A stretch of DNA of 39,230 bases, from NCBI GenBank assembly GCA_003116975.1, contig BGKB01000308.1, positions 1 to 39,230 of the forward strand, in the 5' to 3' direction. The notes beneath the pieces were generated by a model. That model was not told the DNA's origin. It saw only the letters and a program-made list of their open reading frames with translations, and did no database searches. This DNA is from Aurantiochytrium sp. KH105 (Eukaryota > Sar > Bigyra > Thraustochytrida > Thraustochytriidae). This document shows positions 1 through 8,401 of the stretch, in pieces (position 1 is the first letter of the stretch; every line of letters starts with the position of its first letter). Position numbers and translations under genes: made by a program.

Positions 1-259
1 GAAGCCTCTCTCTGGTCAAGCCACTGCTGTTTTCATCCTAAACGACAACGAACCGTCTTCAGAAGACACTGTTGTTGTTCCAGTGGCTGATCTCGACCCT
101 CAGGGACATAGACCTAACTCTGCTTTCGATGTTTGGACAGGCAATGACGTGACCGCCAAGTTCTTCAATCCACGCAAGTCAAACCTTTCCTTCACTGTAA
201 AAGGCCACGCTTCAATTCTCATTGAGCTAAGATCGTCCATTTCTCAACAGGTACTCTAA
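1..259 (+). CDS. Alpha-galactosidase (GH27), 3' end only
   Basis: The open frame enters from the left edge (codons from base 2) and ends at TAA 257-259. It encodes about 85 residues resembling the C-terminal beta-sandwich domain of GH27 alpha-galactosidases. It aligns with the C-terminus of the complete alpha-galactosidase at 25,060-26,361: KPLSGQATAVFILNDNEP here against KPLARNQVAVFFINDNEP there, followed in both by a DVW(S/T)G motif. The catalytic barrel lies outside the window. The two genes are diverged paralogues on opposite strands about 25 kb apart. The enzyme would release terminal alpha-galactose from glycans or glycolipids. Family assignment rests on this paralogue comparison; activity and localisation cannot be judged from the fragment. 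Confidence 0.8.
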   Translation, partial: KPLSGQATAVFILNDNEPSSEDTVVVPVADLDPQGHRPNSAFDVWTGNDVTAKFFNPRKSNLSFTVKGHASILIELRSSISQQVL

Positions 260-758
260 ACTTGAAGAATCTTTCGAAATTATTTGGTAGGTCTTGTTTG
301 CATGCTTACCGGCTTCACAACCCGAAATCTACATACTGTTGCGTTGTCTCTCTACCTAGACGACGTTGCGCAGGCAAAAGAGGAACCTGCCAGGAAAAAA
401 CAAACGCTCGGACCAGTTTCAGGAGAGCCCGAAAAGTTTCGTTGCGATGCCTTAATTTCGTTGCAATCAGGCATCGCAGCACACCGAAATAGGTTCAAGA
501 GTTGTTTCACTGAGACAAATTTGCCAGCGAACAAGCGTTGCAAATGTTTGATCGGTCCAAGACCCGACTGAAGGAAAGGTGAACCTCGTCTTGCTCGGGC
601 TCTGGGCGGTGGAGCTCTATCCGCATTTGCGGCATCTGCTTCATGGCCTTCACGATAGCTCATTTGTCGGATCTCGTACAAGCTCCAAATTCTGCGTGTA
701 CCGGCATTCAAAACCTCTCTCTGGCGGTCTTCTGGAAAAACACGTGCTCGCATCGACC
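260..758. other. Convergent spacer, no clear gene
   Basis: This stretch lies between the alpha-galactosidase stop and the tail of the GT8 pseudogene. A minus-strand open frame (783-352) starts inside the pseudogene tail in another frame. It could be the eroded C-terminal continuation of that gene, since it has protein-like composition around a WSLYEIRQMSY stretch, but I recognise no domain. I see no RNA gene or repeat. Confidence 0.4.
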
Positions 759-1929
759 CTATGTCCTCTTCTTTGTCGCACACTTACTCACTATATCCGA
801 AAGCCGCTGATACAGACAGTATGCTGGAAACCAAAAGTCGCGCATCTTCATGTGGTGGGCGGATGCGGACCCCACTGGATGGGTTGCAAACTTGCACGCC
901 CTCTTTAGCCAGTTCGCCAGCAATGTAGGATTGCGCTCTTGTGTAGATTCCACGGCACACTCTTGGAAGGACCGCCACGGCTTGGCGTCCCCGGGCCAAT
1001 GAAAAATGCCTACATCGGTCCAGGCGTGAACCGTTTCGCCACCGCGCGCGACATACGCGTTCCAAGTTGAGTTGAGCGGCGAGACCATTTGATCTGAGCC
1101 GCAAAACAACGCGAGCGCGGATTCGTCGTTTAATTTGTACTTGACGCTTCGGCAAATACTTTCGTATGGTAGAAGCTTCCTGGAGCGCGAAGTGCATCCA
1201 TATCCATAACAATGACCCCTGCATTCCAAAAGCCTCTAAAATGCACCCGCATCGCCGGCAGCAAGCCGTATTTGCCTCAGGAGGACTTGCGCGCTGACAT
1301 GCCGCACGGAGAGTTCAGTCGGGTTTCGAACAAAAGCAAATGGAGATCAGCCGCCACGACCGTGTCCACGTCAATGTAAAGCACCCTTGAGACAGAGTCA
1401 TCCAATAGGAAAAGTACGGAGAGACGGGCCATCGTGACCCTTGATATATGCCAGGGGATGGATTTAGTCTTGTAGAACGTCTGGTCGAGAAGCTTCTTCA
1501 CCTTCTCCCTGTATATCGAGAAGGAAAGGAGACGAAGCTCGTGGTATGTGATCAGCTGTTCGAGCTCCCGCATCACCATCGCTTCGTCTGTTTTATTCCG
1601 TCAAGCAGGATGTGGGCGTGGAGAGGCGTGCTCGGCCTGGTGAACACTCGCACGCTAAGTAGATTGACTTGCAGCTGGTGCAAGTACGATGGATCAACAT
1701 TTTACCTGAGATGAAGGGTTCCGTTTGCGCTCCTATGGGCGCTACGGAGCTCTACTTCCCGCGAAAGTTCGTCCGAACGAGCTCCCTTAACGCTTTCCGT
1801 TGCACCAACCCATGCTTCGCCTCGTGGAAGCCCTCCTTGAGCGACGTCAGTTGAGCCGCTTATCCACGATAAGTACGCGACAAGAAGGATGCAGGCCGCG
1901 GCGACGGAGACGAGCTTTACGTGGTCCAT
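759..1929 (-). pseudogene. GT8 family glycosyltransferase pseudogene (type II membrane form)
   Basis: Read on the minus strand from ATG 1929-1927, the gene has a short cytosolic start and a membrane anchor (MDHVKLVSVAAACILLVAYL). A GT8 fold follows, spread over broken frames: PLHAHILLDG, the metal-binding DxD in RVLYIDVDTVV, NAGVIVMDMDAL, and the C-terminal motif HWPGDAKPW. These are hallmark GT8 elements (glycogenin/LARGE-like nucleotide-sugar transferases of the Golgi lumen). Four lesions are visible: an in-frame TAA at 1702-1704, a frameshift near the T4 run at 1591-1594, an in-frame TGA at 1277-1279, and a frameshift near 1133-1150. Sequence on both sides of each lesion still reads as GT8, so the decay looks recent. 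Assembly error could explain the two indels but hardly the two stops as well. The original C-terminus may extend below 759. Confidence 0.8.
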
Positions 1930-2875
1930 CTGATCGGCAGCCAGTTTCTTTTGGGTCTGCGCAGATACCCGCAGAGGTGATGATGTGCAGAAGTTAGTCG
2001 CTGTATTCGGCTGATTCAACAAACACACTTCGGGGCGGAGACAGTATAAAGGGTGGAGAATGAGATCTCAGAAAAAAGGACGGACACCGACTCGAGGCGA
2101 GAACTCAGTGAAATTGTAATCCTCTTCTGCCTGTCAGTCGAGCAGTTTGTCGAGTCCTGATTGGCGAGGCTCGCGTTCTTGGCTTATAAGGCGCGAGAAC
2201 AGAGGAATAATTCATACCTTCACTCTTGCAGGGAAAGAATGCAAATATGGGGTATTGTAGATCTTATCGTCAAAGAAAAAGATGACATCGAGAAGCGAAG
2301 ATGGAACAGACACGCGCAACAGGCCTACGCGCACTTTAAACTTGATTAAATGTGACTGGGAGAAATCTTGAATGCTTTTGCGTGTATAACTTGAATGATA
2401 AGTTTTCTGCGGCCAGAGATGCAGTTTCGGTTTGATAACTTCGTCATCGTGTTGGCTGCTGCGGCAGATGAACGGGGCTCTTTCAGCAAGATTGAGCGAT
2501 TGATTCATACAGTTTTGAATTGTCCAGAGCCGTCAGCATTGAAGCAAGTGCATCAAACTGTGATGAGACAAGGTCCGGCGAAATTCTTTGAATATCTTTG
2601 GCGCAGCCAAGTAGTCTCCTCGTGAACAACAGCATATCGTCCTTCGATGGCATTTGCAGTTAGTGAGCCGTAATTTACGTGCAGAGAAAACAGCTGCGCT
2701 GCATTCCTCGAGCTAGCAAGCCAACGTGGCCTGGAAGGATGAGCCGTCGCCATGCAGACCCTCCCTCTCGTCTAACTCACGAGGAGAGTCACGACGGTGT
2801 GACGCTATCAATCAGAACCGTTAATACCCATTGAGCCTAGGTGAGCCAAGTCAGAGCAAAGGCGCGAGCGCAAGG
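1930..2875. promoter_or_regulatory. Divergent intergenic region (GT8 pseudogene / kinase gene)
   Basis: No convincing gene was found here. It must contain the promoters of two divergent transcripts. TATA-like strings occur at about 2044 (TATAAA, plus strand; TTTATAC on the minus strand) and about 2183 (TTATAAGG), but none can be assigned firmly. The kinase frame stays open upstream to a TTG at 2831 with no upstream ATG in that stretch. Confidence 0.3.
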
Positions 2876-5635
2876 ATGGCAGCGGCGCGCGCCGAAGAGC
2901 TTAAGGTGCGCGGGAACGAGGCGTTCTCCTCGGGCGAGTTCGACGAGGCCGCGGCACTCTACGCCGAGGCAATCGCCGCCGTGTTGGAGGCTGTCGGTAG
3001 CCCCAGCGATGACTCTGGCAAACGGGATGACGACCACGACAACGACGACAACTCGGAACAAGAGAGCCTTGCGCTCGTGAATCGCGCCGGTGCAGCCGCG
3101 GCGTCGCTAACGAGATTTGCTCGCGCAGCCGCGGCCGCAGCGGCAACCAGGGGAGACGGGGAGTCGCGGACGGTTGTGCAAAGCGTGGAGCTCCTGCCAG
3201 CACTTCTGTGCAACCGTGCGGCAGCACTTGCAAAGCTAGGCGACTTCGAAGCCGCTCTTCGCGATGCCGAGCAGGCCGTCGCCTTGCGGCCTGCGTGGGT
3301 CAAGGCACACCACCGAAAGGCACAGGCCTTGGCTGAACTGGGTCTCCTTGAAGAGGCACGCGACGCGTACTGCGTGGCTGCTGATCTCGAGCCAGACAAC
3401 TCGTGGCTGCGCCGCCGTGTCGAAACGCTCGAAAAGCAAACAGGCTCGAAGTCGGCTCAGGACAAGGTGGACGCCTACGTGGCCAAGCACAAAAGTATCA
3501 AAGGCTGTCCCACAAAGCTGTCCATGAGCATGTTTGAGGTCGACGAGCTCCTTGGCGAGGGAAATTACTCCGAGGTACACAGCGCCGTCTTTTCCCGCAC
3601 AGGAGAGCGCTTTGCCATTAAGAGTGTTGACAAGGAGAAAGCTAAACGCATGTCCAGAAGGCATCCCAATTTGAACAACGAGCTTCACATGGAAAAGAAA
3701 CTGCTGCTGCGACTGAATCATCCCAATGTCGTTAAACTCTTCTTCACCATGCAGGACACTCGCTGTCTCTATTACGTGAGCGAGCTGGCGACAGCCGGCG
3801 AACTTTGGGCCCGAATGAGGTACGGGCGTACTGCTCTGGTGGGTCTTCCTCCTTCAGAAGCGCTCTTTTACGCGGCACAAATTGTCAATGCGCTCGAGTA
3901 CCTTCAAACCCAACACGTTATCCACCGCGATATCAAACCGGAAAACATGATGCTCTTTGCAGACCCAGCGTATGGGGGCCGAGTCGAGCAGCTCAAGCTC
4001 ATCGATTTCGGCACGGCTTATGATACTGACGACACGACCCTGAATGGTCCGAACTTTGTTGGCACACCCGAGTACATGAGTCCCGAGGCCATCGCGGGAA
4101 AAGCAGCACCGACCTATGCTCTGGATCTCTGGGCACTAGCAACTACTCTTTTCCAGCTTCATAGTGGTCGTATTCCCTTCAAGGGCAACAGCCCGTACCT
4201 GACCTTTCTCAAAACGCAGGCTCTCAACTACGAAATGCCAAACTACTTTTCACCAACTCTGCAGGACCTTCTTGAGCGAGTTTTTGTCGAGACACCGGAA
4301 GACCGCATTGGCGCCACAGACTGTCTAGCATCCATTAAGCAACATCCAGCCTTTGCAGGCGTTGATTTCGCTGCCATATTGCTGCGTCCAACCAGACCTG
4401 TACCGTCACTTTTTGAGATTTGCGCACAAGCCACTTTGCGGGTGCTCACGGGCCCGCCACCACCGCTCAAGGGGCCGGGGGCCGACGTTCGGTTGCCCGA
4501 ATTCCCAAAGCAAAAAACGCTGCCCGCTTGGGCACGCACCGTCGGGACCTTTTCGAACTCCCGCGCGGGCTCACGAATTCGCAATTGCATCATGGGTATG
4601 CTTGCGCAACGCTTGGCGCTTCGCAATCAGAACATCTTCAAGCTTTTCTTTGAATCCGACGAAGCTGCTCGCTTCCATCGCGCTGAACGTCATCAATTTG
4701 CAGGACTTTCCGAGCCAGAAGAGGGCAAATTTCACGAATCCTTTCTTCTTGTGCACCTCGGTTCTCTTGCAGGCGCCTCGACTGCTAGCATTGAGGCAAC
4801 GATGCGCCGTGTCAATCGTCTGGAGCCGGCGCCACGGCTCGTCATTTGTGGAGGTGCACTGGGAAAGGCTGATGAATTAAAACCTGCTCTCTGTCGGTTA
4901 GACTCGGCCATCGCAGTCGTCTGTGTTCCCGATGGGCGTCCTCCCGACGAGTATCGGACAGACTTTGGCGACAACTACTATTCTCTTTACGTTCAGGGAG
5001 TCATGATTCTCGTCATCGACTCTTTTGAGCTCGCCCTGCTCGCCACAGAAGGAGGAGTTCTGGATAGCGAGAAGGCAGAGACCAGCAGTAGCCGCAATCA
5101 TGGAATTAGTGCCAGGACTGCTGCGCGCCAGGCCGAATGGTTGGAGCATCAAGTGCTTGAAGGCAAACTTTGCGCCCGCCATGTGCTTGTCGTCTCACAC
5201 CACATGTGGTTCTACGATGCTGCAGACGCCGAGTCTGCGATTGCGCAAGGAATTCCGGTCATGCCTCGTATGGTTTGTGACCGATTTCTGGACAAATTTC
5301 AAGAAAGTGGCGTGCAGATGGTCTTGAGCGGTGCAATGAATGAAGCCATCGTCAAGTCTCGCAAACCACGCAATGAGATGGAACCCAAGATGCGTCTCAC
5401 GAGCACGCCAGCGCATGTGGGCTCTATTGATGCAGATGATGCGCAGGGCCTTCTTCGTGTGATCAGAGTCCAACCCTCGGATGTAGTGAGCGATATGTAT
5501 ACGCGAGCGAGCTTGCCTCCCTGGTTTGCTCTGGAGGAGGAAGAACCAAATTCAGATGTGGAAGCTGGTCCAGACGATGGCAAGCAACATTTTTCCGACA
5601 TATCCTCGGACTCTAGCGATGACGAAGAAGAGTGA
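2876..5635 (+). CDS. TPR - PDK1-like protein kinase - degenerate metallophosphatase fusion
   Basis: This protein has 919 residues. The start at ATG 2876 (AAGGATGG, good context) is preferred over the upstream TTG. TPR-like helices occupy about residues 6-36 and 107-187, separated by an acidic/alanine-rich insert. A complete serine/threonine kinase domain follows (about 217-490): GEGNYSEV loop 227-234, AIK lysine 249, HRDIKPEN 350-357, DFG 377-379, and FVGTPEYMSPE with GNSPYLTFLK, closest to PDK1 (AGC master kinase). All catalytic residues are present, but PDK1's C-terminal PH domain is absent. Residues about 620-870 instead resemble CPPED1-type calcineurin-like phosphoesterases (FGDNYYSLYVQGVMILVIDS, RQAEWLEHQVLE). 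The tail is acidic. The phosphoesterase part lacks the metal ligands (see findings), so a structural or substrate-binding role is inferred. TPRs suggest docking to partner proteins. The fold assignment of the C-terminal part is less certain than the kinase. Confidence 0.88.
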   Translation: MAAARAEELKVRGNEAFSSGEFDEAAALYAEAIAAVLEAVGSPSDDSGKRDDDHDNDDNSEQESLALVNRAGAAAASLTRFARAAAAAAATRGDGESRTVVQSVELLPALLCNRAAALAKLGDFEAALRDAEQAVALRPAWVKAHHRKAQALAELGLLEEARDAYCVAADLEPDNSWLRRRVETLEKQTGSKSAQDKVDAYVAKHKSIKGCPTKLSMSMFEVDELLGEGNYSEVHSAVFSRTGERFAIKSVDKEKAKRMSRRHPNLNNELHMEKKLLLRLNHPNVVKLFFTMQDTRCLYYVSELATAGELWARMRYGRTALVGLPPSEALFYAAQIVNALEYLQTQHVIHRDIKPENMMLFADPAYGGRVEQLKLIDFGTAYDTDDTTLNGPNFVGTPEYMSPEAIAGKAAPTYALDLWALATTLFQLHSGRIPFKGNSPYLTFLKTQALNYEMPNYFSPTLQDLLERVFVETPEDRIGATDCLASIKQHPAFAGVDFAAILLRPTRPVPSLFEICAQATLRVLTGPPPPLKGPGADVRLPEFPKQKTLPAWARTVGTFSNSRAGSRIRNCIMGMLAQRLALRNQNIFKLFFESDEAARFHRAERHQFAGLSEPEEGKFHESFLLVHLGSLAGASTASIEATMRRVNRLEPAPRLVICGGALGKADELKPALCRLDSAIAVVCVPDGRPPDEYRTDFGDNYYSLYVQGVMILVIDSFELALLATEGGVLDSEKAETSSSRNHGISARTAARQAEWLEHQVLEGKLCARHVLVVSHHMWFYDAADAESAIAQGIPVMPRMVCDRFLDKFQESGVQMVLSGAMNEAIVKSRKPRNEMEPKMRLTSTPAHVGSIDADDAQGLLRVIRVQPSDVVSDMYTRASLPPWFALEEEEPNSDVEAGPDDGKQHFSDISSDSSDDEEE

Positions 5636-5883
5636 ATAGATGACGTTTGAAAGAAAGCCCACCGAATTACCCCCACGTTTGAATTGGCTCCATCGTATGC
5701 TTTCCTCGTCCTCATGACATTAACGCATGAAAAGAGATACTCAAATTTATGGAAATGTTTTCTGTGTATGTATACAAGGTCGTCAGGGCGAAAGCGTGAA
5801 GATCAGCTCTTCCCTTCTTTATCCAACCACAAATGTGCGCGCACACCTGCAGCGTGCCCTTGGTAAAAAGCGCGAAGACAAGT

Positions 5884-6408
5884 TTACCAGACGTCAACTG
5901 GTTGGACTGACGTCGTGTAAACCGGCGCCGAGAGGTGCGCAGATATGACCAAAAACCTTCGCAGCGCACGGCCAACAGCCGGGCCGGACGCATGGAAGAA
6001 GGCTGTCCATTCAGCAAGAACCTGTCCACCTCGTGTGCCTTCTGGGAATGTGTCGAGCGTCTCGAGCCAACGCGCATATGCCCAGGTCCCCGGCTGCGGA
6101 ACGAGGGCGCCGCCTCCTTGCGCGGCTTCCAGTACAGTGGCCGATGGCGAAAGCGCGCAAAGGTGCCCTGCGAACTTCGCGACACGCCTATGGGCCTTTG
6201 CGAGCGTCGCCAGGCCACGGAGCACGGCCTCGTCCTCGAAATGTACGAGCCCCGTCCTCGCGCGACGGGCGTCGCCGCCAATTTGGTGACCCAGATTGCG
6301 CCTTTGCGACGCCAGGTCCCGCGGCTCGGACGTCGACGCGGAGGACAACGGCCACGTGCGAGACGCCTTCCACTGCCCGCCGCCCGCATCCCGCTCCACG
6401 CGCACCAT
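5884..6408 (-). CDS. Hypothetical protein, 174 aa
   Basis: The minus-strand frame starts at ATG 6408-6406 in an excellent context (GCCATGG). It is GC-rich with protein-like composition, in contrast to the AT-richer flanks, and this favours it over the antisense frames that cover the same bases. The central part (about residues 55-140) is rich in Ala, Leu and Arg with predicted helices, including LVHFEDEAVLRGLATLAK and PQPGTWAYARWLETLDTFP. I see no signal peptide, no clear membrane segment and no known motif. It lies tail-to-tail with the kinase fusion gene and about 235 bp downstream of the Popeye-domain gene on the same strand. Function unknown; it could also be one exon of a larger gene. 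Confidence 0.45.
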   Translation of the reverse strand: MVRVERDAGGGQWKASRTWPLSSASTSEPRDLASQRRNLGHQIGGDARRARTGLVHFEDEAVLRGLATLAKAHRRVAKFAGHLCALSPSATVLEAAQGGGALVPQPGTWAYARWLETLDTFPEGTRGGQVLAEWTAFFHASGPAVGRALRRFLVISAHLSAPVYTTSVQPVDVW

Positions 6409-6643
6409 GGCGCTGCGAGCTGGCCAGTGCTGGCCAGCGCTTGCTTGTTTGCTTCGGGACTTGCAGCGTCCTTCCTCCTTTTTCGAGAATGCGATTTGGT
6501 CCGTCCCTGTTGGAAGGTGTCATTGGGACTCGGCGCGGATCTGCGGTCATTGACCCAAGAGTTTTCTCGAACGAAGGCACGCATCATGGCGACGCTCGGA
6601 TCAGTCGCCTGGTCGGTGGCTGGCTAGAGACGGGCTAGAATGG

Positions 6644-7858
6644 TCATCTGAGTGGGGTGTCGGTGGTGGGGCTGCTGGTTCCAGTGCGCAGAGCCGTCTC
6701 CACCTGCGTAACACGCATGGCGTCGCGAAGCAGGTTACTCATGCAGACATTAGGGGCAAAGTCAGCGTGGCACCAGCCAACAGACCTGAGCACGCGCTTA
6801 TGCTGCTCATCAGTGATGCCGTGCTGCACGCGGTATTCTCGACAACGCTCGATCTCGTGCCGAGTGAGCACGCCGTCAGACACGGCCAGCCGAACCATCG
6901 CCAGATACGATGCCTCCACTTGCGCATCCAGCTGGGCCTTGAGATCATCAATTTGTCTCGTCTTTTCCGCGTGTGAGCCGCGAAGCTTGCCACGCAAATC
7001 ATCAATCTGAAGACGGTCTGCAGCGGCCATAAGTTGCGGATCTTGTTTTATGAAAGTGGAGAACTTTCGAATGTCAAAGCTCACAAGCCGAACGTTTGAT
7101 GCTGCGACTACAGTTGTTTTCCACTTGCGAATGCCACGTTCCTCAATATCGGATCGCCACGGATGCGTTGTCCAACCTCCATGTGTTTCGCCTGGCGTGA
7201 CATCGACTCGGTTCATCAAAACGTTGCCAGCATACACGAGTACGCTCCCCGAGAGCACATAGGCAGCCCTCGGCTGGTTATGGCCTTCTTTTGCAATTGG
7301 CTCCCCAGGCTTGATCGTTTCCCATGTAGCGGTGGAACCTTTCAGTAGTTTCTTGAAGGAGCGAGGCGTAAAACCATACGTCATGAATGCCTGGGAATAC
7401 AGCTCATGTTCATCCTGTGAGAGTGCCAATGGCTCACGTTCCAATAGAATCCGCCTAATATGGTATGAGTGGAGTCCAAGAAAGAAAAGTCCCCACGCAG
7501 CAGGCGCAAGCAATGGCCGCGCTTGAAGCAAGTTGAAGCCAATGCTGCATCCACTTGCGCACGCCATAAAGCTTCGAAGTTGCAGCATGTCTTCGCTCGA
7601 TGCAGCGCCAACTGCGAGGACATTTCCCGCGTGAAGAATCCAGGCAAGTCTTTCAGGCCCAATGGCAAGGCGAACCCATTGTCGCGCCACCTCGGCGCGT
7701 TTTTGCATCATCCCTGCGATTTGCGGAGGGACTCCCGTCGTTCGTCTTGACATGGTCGTCGCGAAAGCTTGTTCCCGCCTGACAAGAGGAACCTTGCTTG
7801 CAGCAGCGCTCTCGCCCCTGCGAAAAGCTGCGAGGGATCCAGCGAGAGCGCGGTGCAT
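6644..7858 (-). CDS. Popeye-domain (POPDC-like) cyclic-nucleotide-sensor protein
   Basis: This 404-residue protein starts at ATG 7858-7856. Residues about 70-140 form two or three hydrophobic segments. They are followed by a region matching the Popeye domain, a divergent cAMP-binding beta-roll of POPDC membrane proteins: a short LY...F segment at 153-158, the roll from WETIKPGEPIAKEG, then AAYVLSGSVLVYAGN and the late strand NVRLVSFDIRKFSTF. The usual domain order (membrane helices, then cytosolic cyclic-nucleotide-binding fold) is kept. A probable coiled coil (about 285-320) and a helical tail (330-390) follow. The first ~36 residues are basic and Ala/Ser-rich with no acidic residues before E16, so they resemble a mitochondrial presequence; Met36 is an alternative start. 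Retention of cAMP-contacting residues cannot be judged by eye. Confidence 0.65.
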   Translation of the reverse strand: MHRALAGSLAAFRRGESAAASKVPLVRREQAFATTMSRRTTGVPPQIAGMMQKRAEVARQWVRLAIGPERLAWILHAGNVLAVGAASSEDMLQLRSFMACASGCSIGFNLLQARPLLAPAAWGLFFLGLHSYHIRRILLEREPLALSQDEHELYSQAFMTYGFTPRSFKKLLKGSTATWETIKPGEPIAKEGHNQPRAAYVLSGSVLVYAGNVLMNRVDVTPGETHGGWTTHPWRSDIEERGIRKWKTTVVAASNVRLVSFDIRKFSTFIKQDPQLMAAADRLQIDDLRGKLRGSHAEKTRQIDDLKAQLDAQVEASYLAMVRLAVSDGVLTRHEIERCREYRVQHGITDEQHKRVLRSVGWCHADFAPNVCMSNLLRDAMRVTQVETALRTGTSSPTTDTPLR

Positions 7859-8401
7859 CGTCAGTCGGATGATGAATCAGGGTCAGCTTGGTCTGACGCG
7901 CCATGAGCCCCCCATCTGATAAGGGAAGACCCGATGAAAGCACCAGGGTCAAATTTAAAAACTCGATGGTCGCTTTTCTTTTTCGCATGCCAAGTAGGAT
8001 GCCATGGTATAATCGAAGTAAAATAAAAAAATAGAAAATGACCGTTGGAAAGACAGCCACCCGAGCGGCGACCCGGGCTCCCTGTCCAGGCTGGGCTTGT
8101 ACGAGGGCTGGCACTCTGTAAGTTATGCTATGCCAAAAGGGATTACGAGGTGCAGTATAATTTGGCCGCGCCCGTCTCCGTCAGCCCATCGGGCTTTGAG
8201 GAGGTCAGGCTAGGCTAGGCCAGGCCCATCAAAACGCACGTGACCTGCCGTCTTGCGAGCACCGACTCCGAACAGGCGAGGTGAGCAAGCGAGTGCGGGT
8301 GATTTCCAAGACGCGACTGTCGCCGAAAGGACTTTGACAAAGAAAGAGCAAGAGGGAGAGAGCAAAGGAACAGCTTCGCCGCCGCCCAGGACACCCATGC
8401 A
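7859..8401. promoter_or_regulatory. Shared divergent promoter region
   Basis: This 543-bp region separates head-to-head starts of the Popeye-domain gene (minus) and the MAP3K gene (plus). A purine-rich A-tract (about 8017-8040) and a short GGCTAG/GGCCAG repeat near 8208-8225 are visible. A TATA-like CAGTATAATTT lies near 8153, about 250 bp before the MAP3K ATG. No gene is supported here. Confidence 0.4.

Noticed and set aside
1636..1712. Possible intron in the GT8 gene (donor GTAAAA after the first coding segment, acceptor CACCAG)
   Set aside because: The supposed intron reads in frame as GT8 sequence (YLHQLQVNLLSVRVFTRP leading into PLHAHILLDG) with a single TAA, so a nonsense mutation explains it better.
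2831..2875. N-terminal extension of the TPR-kinase gene from TTG 2831
   Set aside because: TTG is not expected as a eukaryotic start, and ATG 2876 has a good context.
5935..6638. Plus-strand open frames of 200-230 codons opposite the 174-aa hypothetical gene
   Set aside because: Arg/Pro/Ala-rich antisense composition, no start context as good as the minus-strand GCCATGG, no motif.
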